Source: Alphaproteobacteria bacterium bin52
GTDB taxonomy: Bacteria; Pseudomonadota; Alphaproteobacteria; Thalassobaculales; Thalassobaculaceae
Direction: 5' to 3'
NCBI GenBank assembly: GCA_002238645.1
Contig: MPMT01000028.1
Span: forward strand, 1-53,500
DNA length: 53,500 nt
Below are positions 24,879 to 32,972 of this stretch, one piece after another. Below the pieces are notes generated by a model. It was not told the DNA's origin. It made no database searches and saw nothing but the letters and a program-made list of their open reading frames with translations. The stretch's first letter is position 1; every line of letters starts with the position of its first letter. The position numbers and the translations under genes were made by a program.

Positions 24879-26102
24879 TCAGTCGCTGTCCCCTGCGATC
24901 CGCCCGAGCACCGGAAGAAGGTAGTCACGAAATACCGCGGGGTTCTCGGACATCGGAAAATGTCCGACGTCCCGCATCACCTCGAAATGCGCGGCCCCGA
25001 TCCGTTCGGCAAGTTCCCGGCCCATCCCGGGAGTGGCGGACACGTCGTGTTCACCGCTCAGCAGGTACACCGGACAGGGCGAACCGCGGAACGAATCGAT
25101 CGGCTCCCGCCTGAGATCGCCGTCCTCGAAGTAGTAGTGCAGGTCGCCGTGGAACACGCCGGGACCACCCTGCATGTAGTGCCACATGGTTTCCCACCGT
25201 TCCGGTGCCGGCGAGCGCGGCGCGATCATGCCCGCCATCAGCGCTCCCGCAGTCTGGGAACAGTGGATGTCGGGCCGGTGCAGCGCCATCTCGGGCGCGG
25301 GATCGCCGATACTGCGGTCCTCGGCATACAGTGCGGACTGCAGTCCGATGACCGCGCGCAGCCGGTCCGCGTGACGCAGGGCGAGATGGACCACGACACG
25401 TCCGCCGATCGAGCACCCCATGACCACGGGCCGCTCGAGTCCGAGCGCATCGATCACGGCCATGACGGTTTCGACGTAGCCGTCGGTGGTCAGCCTGTAG
25501 GTCTCGCGCTGGTAGCCGGCCGGTGGCGAGGACTTGCCGTGCCAGGGCAGATCGAAGGCGACAACCCGGAACCGGTCGGTGATCTCCCGGTCGTTCAGCA
25601 GTGCGCGGTACTGGCGCGAGTCACTGCCGGCGGTATGGAGGCAGACCAGCGGGATCCCCTCGCCCGCCTCCTCGAAATAGACCCGGCAGGTGCGGCCCGC
25701 GATCGCGAGACGCAGGTAGCGGCCGGTGACCGGTTCGATCAGCGGCGACGCCGGCGGCGCGGTGTCCCCCTCCGGCTCGTCGAGACGCGCAAACAGTCGC
25801 TCAAGCATGAGCAGGTGACGGTTGAACGCCACCATGTCGCCGGTGACCACCAAGCTGCGGGTGCGCCGCATGGCCGACAGCGTCTGGAACCCGGGCCGTG
25901 CTCCCGGTGTGCCGAGTTCACTCCATGCCGCGGCGGTGGCCGCAAGCGTGAAGTCCGCCTTCTCCCTGCACGTCTGCCCGAGACGGGCGCCCCTGCCGTC
26001 GATCACGAGACGTGTGCGTTCCGTGTCCACGACAAGGTCGACACTGATCGAACCGAACCGGAAGCTCACCTCGCCCGCCCGCGCGATGAGTTCAGCGAAC
26101 AC
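24879..26102 (-). CDS. alpha/beta hydrolase with N-terminal SCP2-like extension
   Basis: A 407-residue protein. Residues from about 150 are an alpha/beta hydrolase: LVCLHTAGSDSRQYRALL (oxyanion HxxG-type loop), VVAFDLPWHGKS, VMGCSIGGRVVVHLALRHAD with the nucleophile elbow GCSIGG, a late Asp in LSGEHDVSATP and a His in VGHFPMSENP. The first 125 residues resemble an SCP2-type lipid-binding fold (ADFTLAATAAAWSEL; SLVVTGDMVAFNRHLLMLERL), unusual for this class. Start GTG 26102 with AGGAGGTGAG upstream inside the GMC gene, six bases after its stop. It may act on a hydrophobic ester or C-C bond bound by the N-terminal domain; the substrate is unknown. Confidence 0.82.
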   Translation of the reverse strand: MFAELIARAGEVSFRFGSISVDLVVDTERTRLVIDGRGARLGQTCREKADFTLAATAAAWSELGTPGARPGFQTLSAMRRTRSLVVTGDMVAFNRHLLMLERLFARLDEPEGDTAPPASPLIEPVTGRYLRLAIAGRTCRVYFEEAGEGIPLVCLHTAGSDSRQYRALLNDREITDRFRVVAFDLPWHGKSSPPAGYQRETYRLTTDGYVETVMAVIDALGLERPVVMGCSIGGRVVVHLALRHADRLRAVIGLQSALYAEDRSIGDPAPEMALHRPDIHCSQTAGALMAGMIAPRSPAPERWETMWHYMQGGPGVFHGDLHYYFEDGDLRREPIDSFRGSPCPVYLLSGEHDVSATPGMGRELAERIGAAHFEVMRDVGHFPMSENPAVFRDYLLPVLGRIAGDSD

Positions 26103-26108
26103 GACGGC

Positions 26109-27779
26109 TCACCTCCTCGCGTCCTCGAGGATCATTTCCGCAGCCTTCTCCGCAATCGCCAGGGTCGGCGAGTTGGTGTTGCCCGAGGTGATGGTCGGCA
26201 TGACCGAGGCATCGCACACCCGCACGCCCTCGAGACCGCGCAGCCTGAGGCGGTCGTCGACCACCGCGCCGGCGTCGGCCTCCGGTCCCATGCGGCAGGT
26301 CCCGACCGGATGGAAGATGGTGGTCCCGATGTTTCCGGCTTCCCGCGCCAGGTCCTCGTCGCTGCTGAAGCGGGCACCTGGCAGGAATTCCTCCGGCAGG
26401 TAGGGCGCCATCGCCGGTGCGGCGACGATCCGGCGCGTCAGCCGGATGGCGTCGGCTGCCACCTGCCGGTCGGCCGGGTCAAGGAGGTAGTTGGGCTGTA
26501 TCTCCGGTGCGTCGCGGGCGTCGGGACTGCGGGGGAGCACCCGGCCCCTGCTCTCGGGCCGCAGGTTGCAGACCGAGGCGGTGAAGGCTTCGAAGGGATG
26601 CAGCGGATCGCCGAGCCGGTCAGTCGAGAGCGGCTGGATATGGTACTGCAGGTTCGGCGTGTCCCTGGATTCGTCCGACCGGGCGAAGGCGCCGAGTTGG
26701 CTCGGCGCCATGGTCATCGGCCCGCGCCTGGCCAGGAAGTACTCGAGGCCCATGCCGACCCGCCCCAGCAGGCTGTTGGCACGGCGGTTGAGCGTGCGGG
26801 TGTTCGAGACCTTGAAGACAAGCCTCATCTGCAGGTGATCCTGCAGGTTGCCGCCCACACCGGGAAGGTCGATCAGCGGAGATATGCCGCGTTCCCTGAG
26901 CAGGTCGGCCGGGCCGATTCCGGACAGCTGCAGAATATGCGGTGATCCCACTGCGCCCGCCGCAAGCACCAGCTCGCCGTCGATCCCCGCCTCCGCCGGC
27001 TCCCGGCCGAGCCAGAGCGCAAGCCGCCGCGCCCTGTGGTCCCCGATCCGGATCCCGCGTACGTGGGCGTCTGTCAGCACCGTCAGGTTCCTGCGGTTGG
27101 CGGCCGGGTGGAGGAAGGCGTCGGCAGCGCTCCAGCGCACGCCGCGCTTCTGGTTGACCTCGAAATAGCCGCATCCCTCGTTGTTGCCGCGGTTGAAATC
27201 GTCCGTGGGCGGAATGCCGGTCTGCGCCGCCGCAGCGCGGAACGCATCCAGGATCTCCCAGGACAGCCGTTGGGATTCGACCCGCCACTCGCCCCCGGTT
27301 CCGTGCAGCTCGTCACCCCCGCCGACCCGGTCTTCCATGCGACAGAAGTAGGGCAGCATGTCCTGCCAGCTCCAGCCGACATTGCCCAGCTGGCGCCAGT
27401 GATCGTAGTCGCGGGCCTGTCCTCGCATGTAGATCATGCCGTTGATCGACGAACATCCGCCAAGCACCTTGCCTCGCGGATAGGCGAGAGCGCGCCCGTT
27501 CAACCCGTCACAGGGCTCGGTCGAGAAGCACCAGTCGGTGCGCGGGTTGTTCATTGTGAAGAGATAGCCGACCGGAACCCGGATCCAGAAGTAGTTGTCC
27601 CGGCCTCCCGCCTCGAGCAGCAGGACCCGGTTGTCCGGGTCGGACGACAACCTGTTGGCGAGCAGGCATCCGGCGGTCCCCGCCCCGACCACCACGTAGT
27701 CGAAGTTGCCCAGATCCCGTACTGCAGCATCCGGTTCCACCGGCCTCATCCTCCCGAGCTCGCGCGGCGCATCATGCAT
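26109..27779 (-). CDS. GMC family oxidoreductase (choline dehydrogenase-like)
   Basis: A 556-residue flavoprotein. YVVVGAGTAGCLLANRLS and VLLLEAGG bind FAD; YPRGKVLGGCSSINGMIYMR is GMC signature 1 and GAVGSPHILQLSGIGP is signature 2. FHPVGTCRMG carries the catalytic His and SGNTNSPTLAIAEKAAEMI the Asn partner. It oxidises an alcohol to an aldehyde. It is the first gene of the leftward run GMC, hydrolase, FMN oxidase, SMP-30, FMN oxidase, XDH-type subunit, which together could convert an alcohol to a 2-oxo acid or lactone-derived acid. ATG 27779 is the frame's first start; ATG 27749 is also possible. Confidence 0.9.
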   Translation of the reverse strand: MHDAPRELGRMRPVEPDAAVRDLGNFDYVVVGAGTAGCLLANRLSSDPDNRVLLLEAGGRDNYFWIRVPVGYLFTMNNPRTDWCFSTEPCDGLNGRALAYPRGKVLGGCSSINGMIYMRGQARDYDHWRQLGNVGWSWQDMLPYFCRMEDRVGGGDELHGTGGEWRVESQRLSWEILDAFRAAAAQTGIPPTDDFNRGNNEGCGYFEVNQKRGVRWSAADAFLHPAANRRNLTVLTDAHVRGIRIGDHRARRLALWLGREPAEAGIDGELVLAAGAVGSPHILQLSGIGPADLLRERGISPLIDLPGVGGNLQDHLQMRLVFKVSNTRTLNRRANSLLGRVGMGLEYFLARRGPMTMAPSQLGAFARSDESRDTPNLQYHIQPLSTDRLGDPLHPFEAFTASVCNLRPESRGRVLPRSPDARDAPEIQPNYLLDPADRQVAADAIRLTRRIVAAPAMAPYLPEEFLPGARFSSDEDLAREAGNIGTTIFHPVGTCRMGPEADAGAVVDDRLRLRGLEGVRVCDASVMPTITSGNTNSPTLAIAEKAAEMILEDARR

Positions 27780-27903
27780 GCAGCCACACCCGGCGTCAAA
27801 GCGCCGCGTTGGTACGGTTTCCGCCTCCGTGATCCCTGGTCACCGGCTGGTCCGGCCGTCTGCGACGCTGCACCGTGTGACCCGGACCGAGATGAAGGAC
27901 CGG

Positions 27904-28561
27904 ATGATCAGGACCACCATGCCCGCGGCCGTCACGGTCACGGACGTGCCGCCGCGGGCCAGGTCGTCGAACACCCCCGCACCTTTCGCGCCGCTCCTGG
28001 ATCACCGCGACAAGCGTACCCTCGGCGACGTCTTCGGGCTCGCCAGTTTCGGCGTCAACCTGACCAAGATCGGGTCCGGGGGCGGATTGGCGCTGATGCA
28101 CGGGCACAGCCTGCAGGACGAGTTCATCTGCGTGCCCGAGGACGAGCCGGTGCTGGTGACACTCGAGGACGAGGTGCAGCTGGCTCCCGGCATGTGCACC
28201 GGGTTTCCCGCCGGGGGGGCACGGCCCACCACCTGCTCAACCGACCCCGCACGACATGGTCATCCTGGAGATCGGAAACCGGTCGCCCGGAGACCGGGTG
28301 CATCTTTCGCTTGACGACATCCAGGCCGTGATGGGTCCGGACGGCCGCGGGCGGTTTGCCCGCAAGGACAAGACGCCGTACCGAGAGCGCCTGGGAGATG
28401 TCCCGCATTGCCTCACGATTGTGTCCCTCGGGCACTATGTACCACTGACATGGCCGGGGCATTGGCGCCGGGAGGTGGAAGCCCGCCTTGGGTCGGGCCT
28501 CTCGGCCCGCAGTGCAGGTGTCACACCCTGGCTGCCTGCGTCGACGCGGCGTGGAATGTGA
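27904..28561 (+). pseudogene. cupin domain protein with two frameshifts
   Basis: A small cupin. ATG 27904 has AAGGA five bases upstream. Frame 1 encodes TLGDVFGLASFGVNLTKIG, MHGHSLQDEFICVPEDEPVL (cupin motif 1) and LAPGMCTGFPAGG. After the run GGGGGGG the next conserved piece, AHHLLNR, is in a second frame, and after CGACCCCG the piece MVILEIGNRSPGDRV and VMGPDGRGRFARKDKTPY is in a third. Relatives stop right after TPY; here the codon is CGA, so the frame runs on to 28561. Homopolymer assembly error could explain the frameshifts but not the lost stop. Confidence 0.65.
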
Positions 28562-28656
28562 ACCGCTCTTCAGGGTTCCACTGCCGTGCAATGAAAGCGA
28601 GCCGGGAGCGGAACATTTAACATATTGAAATAACCGTATTATTGGCAATGTTCGTT

Positions 28657-28685
28657 CAATCGTTTCAACACCTTTGAAACGATTG
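28657..28685. promoter_or_regulatory. perfect 12-bp inverted repeat, 5-nt loop
   Basis: CAATCGTTTCAA and TTGAAACGATTG are perfect inverted copies separated by CACCT. There is no T tract on either side, so an operator is more likely than a terminator. The half-site TTGAAACGATTG resembles LacI-family operators. It lies about 230 bp upstream of the cyclase promoter. Confidence 0.5.
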
Positions 28686-28919
28686 GTCGCCCGCGTCCCT
28701 GTCCCTGAAGGTTCCTGCAGGCGGCTTCCACGCAATCGTGGACCACCACGCCGTGGAACGTGGCGCGTGCGACGCGGGAAGCCTCGGGAAAACCGCCGGT
28801 TCCGCGGGCCGGGCGGGTACCCGCACCCACCGCTCCGCACAGACGCGCATCGCCGGCAAGGACCGACCGGACGCGACGTGAAAAATCCCCGGTCAGGAGT
28901 CTTCGCCGTGTTGCCACCA

Positions 28920-28968
28920 TTGGACCATGTGTTACCATTACATTATAATGTATCTGTTGTTGCAACAG
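28920..28968 (+). promoter_or_regulatory. sigma70-type promoter with overlapping palindromes, upstream of cyclase gene
   Basis: TTGGAC (28920-28925) and TATAAT (28944-28949) are 18 bp apart, an unusually good match to the housekeeping consensus for this GC-rich DNA. The -10 lies in the centre of a perfect 14-bp palindrome TACATTATAATGTA (28939-28952). It is followed at the expected start region by CTGTTG-TTG-CAACAG (28954-28968). Both could bind a repressor. The start codon at 28990 has GAGGA upstream. Confidence 0.6.
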
Positions 28969-28989
28969 TACCCATCGTGAGGATCCGCC

Positions 28990-30162
28990 ATGACCGATGA
29001 AATCCGCCAAGACGACTCCGTCGAACAGCAAGCGGACGTAGAGTCGCACCAGGAGCAGGACGGCGAAGGACCGAAGTCACAGTCGCGCCGCTCCTTCATC
29101 AAGACCGCCACGGTTGCCACCGGCGGTGCCGCGCTCGCCACCGTGGGTGGCGGGGTGATGCACGAGTTGGACCTGGTCAAGCCGGCACACGCCGCCGAAG
29201 GCGGTATCGAAGGCACGCCGGTGGCCGAAAAATGGTGGCCGTCCCGCTGGGGCGAGGGCGACCAGACCGGCGCAACCAACCACATGACGCCGGCGGTGGC
29301 ACTGGACGCGGCGAGCCTGATCAAGACCGGCAAGGTGTACAGCCTGGGCCGGGTCTACGAATACGGCATGCCCCTGTTCGGCCAGCGTGTGTTTGCATTG
29401 CGCATCCCGGGCGCCCCGACCGGAGGCGCGTTCGGCAAGAACCAGGTCATCTGGCACGACGAGATCCTGACCACGGAAATCGGTCAGGTCGGCACCCAGT
29501 TCGACGGGCTTGCCCATATCGGCGCACGGGTCGGCGATGCCGGCGACCTGTCCCAGGAGGTTTTCTACAACGGGTTCACCACCAGGGACCTTCACAACAA
29601 CGACAACGAGGCAGGCTCCACCGCCGGTGCCTACGGGCTGCAGAAGCTCGGCATGGAACATGTCAAGCCGTTCTTCTGCCGCGGGATCCTGTTCGACGTC
29701 ATGGGCCTGAAAGGGCGCATGCTGGACAAGGGTGAGGAAATCACCGTCGCCGACCTGCAGGCCTGCCTGGATCGCCAGGGCATGACCGAGAGTGACATCA
29801 CCGAGGGCTCCGCAGCGCTGTGGCGCACGGGATGGGGCGAAAACCTGTGGATGAAGGACAACGCCCGTTTCAATTCCGGAGAGCCGGGAATCGGCGTTGC
29901 CGCAGGGGAGTGGCTTGCGGCCAAGGGAATCTCAGTGGGAGCCGCCGACTGCTGGGCCATCGAGTGCGTGCCCAACCCGGATCCGAACCTGGCGTTTCCG
30001 GTACACCAGATCTTCCTGACCAAGAACGGTATCCACATCCTGGAAAACGTTCGGCTTGATCATCTGGCTGCAGACGGCGTCTACAAGTTCGCCTTCATCT
30101 TCTCGACGCTGCCGATCAAGGGGGCGACGGGCTCTCCAGGCAACCCGATCGCGGTTATCTAG
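28990..30162 (+). CDS. cyclase family protein (kynurenine formamidase-like), Tat-exported
   Basis: A 390-residue metal-dependent hydrolase of the cyclase family. Residues 32-38 (SRRSFIK) and the following Ala/Gly-rich hydrophobic stretch form a twin-arginine signal, preceded by an unusual acidic, Gln-rich leader of about 30 residues. The mature part has TQFDGLAHIGARVG, corresponding to the GTHxDxPxH metal motif of the family, and DLHNNDNEAG. Export by Tat suggests a folded, metal-loaded periplasmic enzyme. It is monocistronic: its stop is 14 bp from the end of the convergent WD40 gene. The substrate is unknown; relatives open cyclic amides or hydrolyse formamides. Confidence 0.8.
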   Translation: MTDEIRQDDSVEQQADVESHQEQDGEGPKSQSRRSFIKTATVATGGAALATVGGGVMHELDLVKPAHAAEGGIEGTPVAEKWWPSRWGEGDQTGATNHMTPAVALDAASLIKTGKVYSLGRVYEYGMPLFGQRVFALRIPGAPTGGAFGKNQVIWHDEILTTEIGQVGTQFDGLAHIGARVGDAGDLSQEVFYNGFTTRDLHNNDNEAGSTAGAYGLQKLGMEHVKPFFCRGILFDVMGLKGRMLDKGEEITVADLQACLDRQGMTESDITEGSAALWRTGWGENLWMKDNARFNSGEPGIGVAAGEWLAAKGISVGAADCWAIECVPNPDPNLAFPVHQIFLTKNGIHILENVRLDHLAADGVYKFAFIFSTLPIKGATGSPGNPIAVI

Positions 30163-30176
30163 AAACCTCGACCGGT

Positions 30177-31211
30177 TCAGGCCAGACGGGCGAGTACGTC
30201 GGTTTCGAAGCGACAGACAAACACTCGCCCGTCTGAGTCACCACCCAGCAGGCAGTTCCCGTCCGGCGACCATGCAAGACCCGCGATCGGACTGCCTGGT
30301 GCGCTTGTGAGGGCTCGCCGCTGCGGCCGCGGGGCCAGGCTCACCAGATCGAGGCCGCCATCGTTGTATCCTGCGGCGATCAGGGCGTGACGCGGGTTGG
30401 CGCTCACCCTGGCGACCAGATGTTCGCTGTACCGTCCCAGCATTCGCGGGGCTGCCGGCGGCAGGCGGCCCGTCGAGAACAGCCAGCAGCTCACGGTGTC
30501 GGTGCCGGAAGCGAGCAACCAGGAACCGTCCGCGCTCCAGCTGATGGATTTGACCTTGCTCATGCACGGACCGAGACTGGTGTCCTGCCCGGAAACGAGA
30601 TCCCACGCGTGTATCGTCTTCTCCTGGGTGGCCGTCACCACGAACCGTTCGTCACTTCTCCAGCTGAGATCGAGGTGTGATCCCCGGTGATACAGGCGGT
30701 GCGGCTCGCCGCACCGCCCGTCCAGCGTCCACAGGCTCACCCCGTTGTAGTGCGAAACGGCCAGACGCCGGCCACTGCTGTCAGAAGCCAGGCCGGCGAC
30801 GGTGCTTGGATGGTCTCCCAGTTCGGTTACCGTCTGTCCCCCGGCATCCAGCACCCGGACCTGGGGACCCTCGGAGACCGCCCTCAGGCCACACGGGTGC
30901 GTGGCAAGCTGGTCGGGCCAGGGCCGGGTGAACCGCGCCAGTTCCCGCGACCCTTCCACAGCGTGAACCCGGTACACCGCACCGTTGTCGGCTCCGCATA
31001 TGAACGCGGGCGCCCGGCTATCAGCGACAAGCGCCAGGATTGCGCCGCTGGTCAGCGACAGGGCCGAAAGGGCCAGTTCCCGATCCTGCAGATCAACGAC
31101 GCGAACGCACCCGTCTCCACCGGCGAATGCCGCATACCTCCCGCCGCGCTCGACACAGATGCCGGTCAACGGCGCGTCGACCGCCCAGCGGTCCAGCCTG
31201 CAGCCGTTCAA
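30177..31211 (-). CDS. WD40 repeat protein of the zinc cluster
   Basis: A 344-residue protein made almost wholly of WD40 blades: YAAFAGGDGCVRVVDLQD, LAVSHYNGVSLWTLDG, FVVTATQEKTIHAWDLVSG, LLASGTDTVSCWLFSTG and LLGGDSDGRVFVCRF. There is no signal peptide or extra domain. The start is a TTG at 31211 with GAAGG close upstream; a stop codon lies just before it, so no longer frame exists. It lies downstream of the CobW GTPase gene in the same direction. WD40 proteins beside zinc-regulated COG0523 GTPases recur in alphaproteobacteria, so a scaffold role in zinc allocation is inferred, not shown. Confidence 0.75.
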   Translation of the reverse strand: MNGCRLDRWAVDAPLTGICVERGGRYAAFAGGDGCVRVVDLQDRELALSALSLTSGAILALVADSRAPAFICGADNGAVYRVHAVEGSRELARFTRPWPDQLATHPCGLRAVSEGPQVRVLDAGGQTVTELGDHPSTVAGLASDSSGRRLAVSHYNGVSLWTLDGRCGEPHRLYHRGSHLDLSWRSDERFVVTATQEKTIHAWDLVSGQDTSLGPCMSKVKSISWSADGSWLLASGTDTVSCWLFSTGRLPPAAPRMLGRYSEHLVARVSANPRHALIAAGYNDGGLDLVSLAPRPQRRALTSAPGSPIAGLAWSPDGNCLLGGDSDGRVFVCRFETDVLARLA

Positions 31212-31410
31212 TGCCCTTCACACCGTACTGACCGGCCGGGAGAACGGGCATGCACGGCCTTCAGGCTGCCGGAACACGGGAACGCCCGACGACTGGCGCG
31301 CATTCAGTGCCGGCTCCCCGGGAAAGGGGGAGTCCTTCGCCGTACCCGGGAATGGAGAGCCTCGCCGGTCTCCGGCTCGCCCCGGGCCGGCAGCGCACCC
31401 GCGGCCTTTC

Positions 31411-32754
31411 TCATTGTACCCGACAATCGCGCAGGCCCTGTTCGAGTGCCGCCTCGTCCAGGTTGCGGCCGATGAAGACCAGCCGGTTCGAACGGCGCTG
31501 GTCCCCCCAGGGGGCGCCTGGCTGGCCGTCGAACAGCATGTGAACGCCCTGGAACACGAACCGTCGGTCTTCTCCCTTGAGTGCCACGATCCCCTTGAGG
31601 CGGAAGATATCGGGCCCCTGGGTCTGCAGTAACCGACTCAACCACGCACTGAGTGCAAATTCCTCGATCTCCCCATCCAGTTCGAGCGCAACGGACTGAA
31701 CGGTGTCGTCGTGCGTATGCTCCGGATTGAAGACGTGCTCCACGGCGACATTCAGCGTCGCGCCGGCAGCATCGCAGAACCCGGCGTCGAACTCCTCGGG
31801 CATGTGCTCCGTAAACAGCGCGTAGAGGCCGGGCCGATCGACTTCAAGCATGTACTCGTAGTGTTCGGCACCTGTGAGCCCCAGCGTCCAGTGGGTCTCA
31901 CCCGGCCGGATCGCAGCACCCGGTTTCAGCACGGAGTCAGGCGCGGAGAACCGGGTGAAGACACGTTCCGCAGTTTCGGTCAGAGCCTCGGGCGTCGCCG
32001 CATCAACGGGCTCCAGCACCGCCGACATGGCCGGATCAGGGCCATTGTGGAGTCTGAACCTTGCCGTCCCGTCAATATGCAGCACACCGCCCCACTCGAA
32101 CGGATACTCCGGTTCGAGGAAGCCCGGCTTGATGTCGAGGGCACGGCGAAGATCGAAGCCGCCGACATCGAGTACCTGCTCCATGGGAGCGTCGGCCATG
32201 CGAACCCGCTCGATCCGCGCCATGGCATTCATCGCCCTGAGCCGGCGCTCGAGCGCATTGAGCTCGTCGCCATCGACCAGATCGATCTTGTTGATCAGAA
32301 GCACATCGGCGAAGGCAATCTGCGCCATGGCTTCCTCGCTGTCATCCAGGTGCAGCTCCGCATGCTTGGCGTCGACCATGGTGATGACGCCGTCCAGGTC
32401 GAAAGAGTCCCGGGTATCGTCGTCGACAAAGAACGTTTGCGCCACCGGGCCCGGGTCGGCCAGGCCGGTGGTCTCCACCAGGATCCGGTCGAACTTGTCG
32501 CGCCGCTTGGCCAGGTTGCCGAGGATCCGGATCAGATCGCCCCGCACGGTGCAGCAGATGCAACCGTTGTTCATTTCGAAGATCTCTTCGTCGGCGTTGA
32601 TGACCAGATCCTGATCAACGCCGATCTCGCCGAACTCGTTTTCGATCACAGCGATACGCTGACCGTGGTTCTCGGTCAGGATGCGGTTCAGCAAGGTGGT
32701 CTTGCCGCTGCCGAGAAACCCGGTCAGCACGGTTACAGGGATAGTCTGGCCCAT
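31411..32754 (-). CDS. CobW/COG0523 family GTPase, probable zinc metallochaperone
   Basis: A 447-residue P-loop GTPase. [19 protein letters not shown] is the Walker [14 protein letters not shown] contains the CxCC metal-binding motif, [16 protein letters not shown] the G3 region and [10 protein letters not shown] the G4 base-specificity motif. The C-terminal CobW_C domain ends in [13 protein letters not shown] and [16 protein letters not shown] His-rich HTHDD segment lies between. ATG 32754 is chosen because it directly precedes the conserved first strand. Gene order (znuA upstream, WD40 downstream) points to zinc delivery under zinc limitation, as for ZNG1/YeiR-type proteins. All GTPase motifs are intact, unlike the paralogue at 36247. 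Confidence 0.88.
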   Translation of the reverse strand: MGQTIPVTVLTGFLGSGKTTLLNRILTENHGQRIAVIENEFGEIGVDQDLVINADEEIFEMNNGCICCTVRGDLIRILGNLAKRRDKFDRILVETTGLADPGPVAQTFFVDDDTRDSFDLDGVITMVDAKHAELHLDDSEEAMAQIAFADVLLINKIDLVDGDELNALERRLRAMNAMARIERVRMADAPMEQVLDVGGFDLRRALDIKPGFLEPEYPFEWGGVLHIDGTARFRLHNGPDPAMSAVLEPVDAATPEALTETAERVFTRFSAPDSVLKPGAAIRPGETHWTLGLTGAEHYEYMLEVDRPGLYALFTEHMPEEFDAGFCDAAGATLNVAVEHVFNPEHTHDDTVQSVALELDGEIEEFALSAWLSRLLQTQGPDIFRLKGIVALKGEDRRFVFQGVHMLFDGQPGAPWGDQRRSNRLVFIGRNLDEAALEQGLRDCRVQ

Positions 32755-32972
32755 CTCAAGATCCCATCGTTTGCAAGTGCGCAAGGAAGCGCGAAACCGG
32801 AAGAACCGCGACGACATCCTGGTCCGTCGCAGAGGCTATGACGATCACCCGCCTTGCGGCGGCCCCCCGTCGGCCACGGAGGGCGGCGCCGGGCCATGCG
32901 GCAATGTCCGGACCGGCATCGGTACGGCACCGTCCGGGGGAGAGCGCACGCACGCCACTGTCTGCCGCTCGG

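Larger units (their letters stand above)
28393..28989. other. 600-bp AT-richer intergenic region
   Basis: Between the cupin remnant and the cyclase gene the sequence becomes less GC-rich. It holds a 12-bp-arm inverted repeat (28657-28685) and a strong promoter (28920-28949), listed separately. No convincing gene; leftward frames here lack domains. Confidence 0.5.

Noticed and set aside
22376..25114. 912-codon open frame on the plus strand
   Set aside because: It runs opposite SMP-30 and FMN oxidase genes with clear motifs. It has no domains and is the usual antisense shadow of GC-rich coding DNA.
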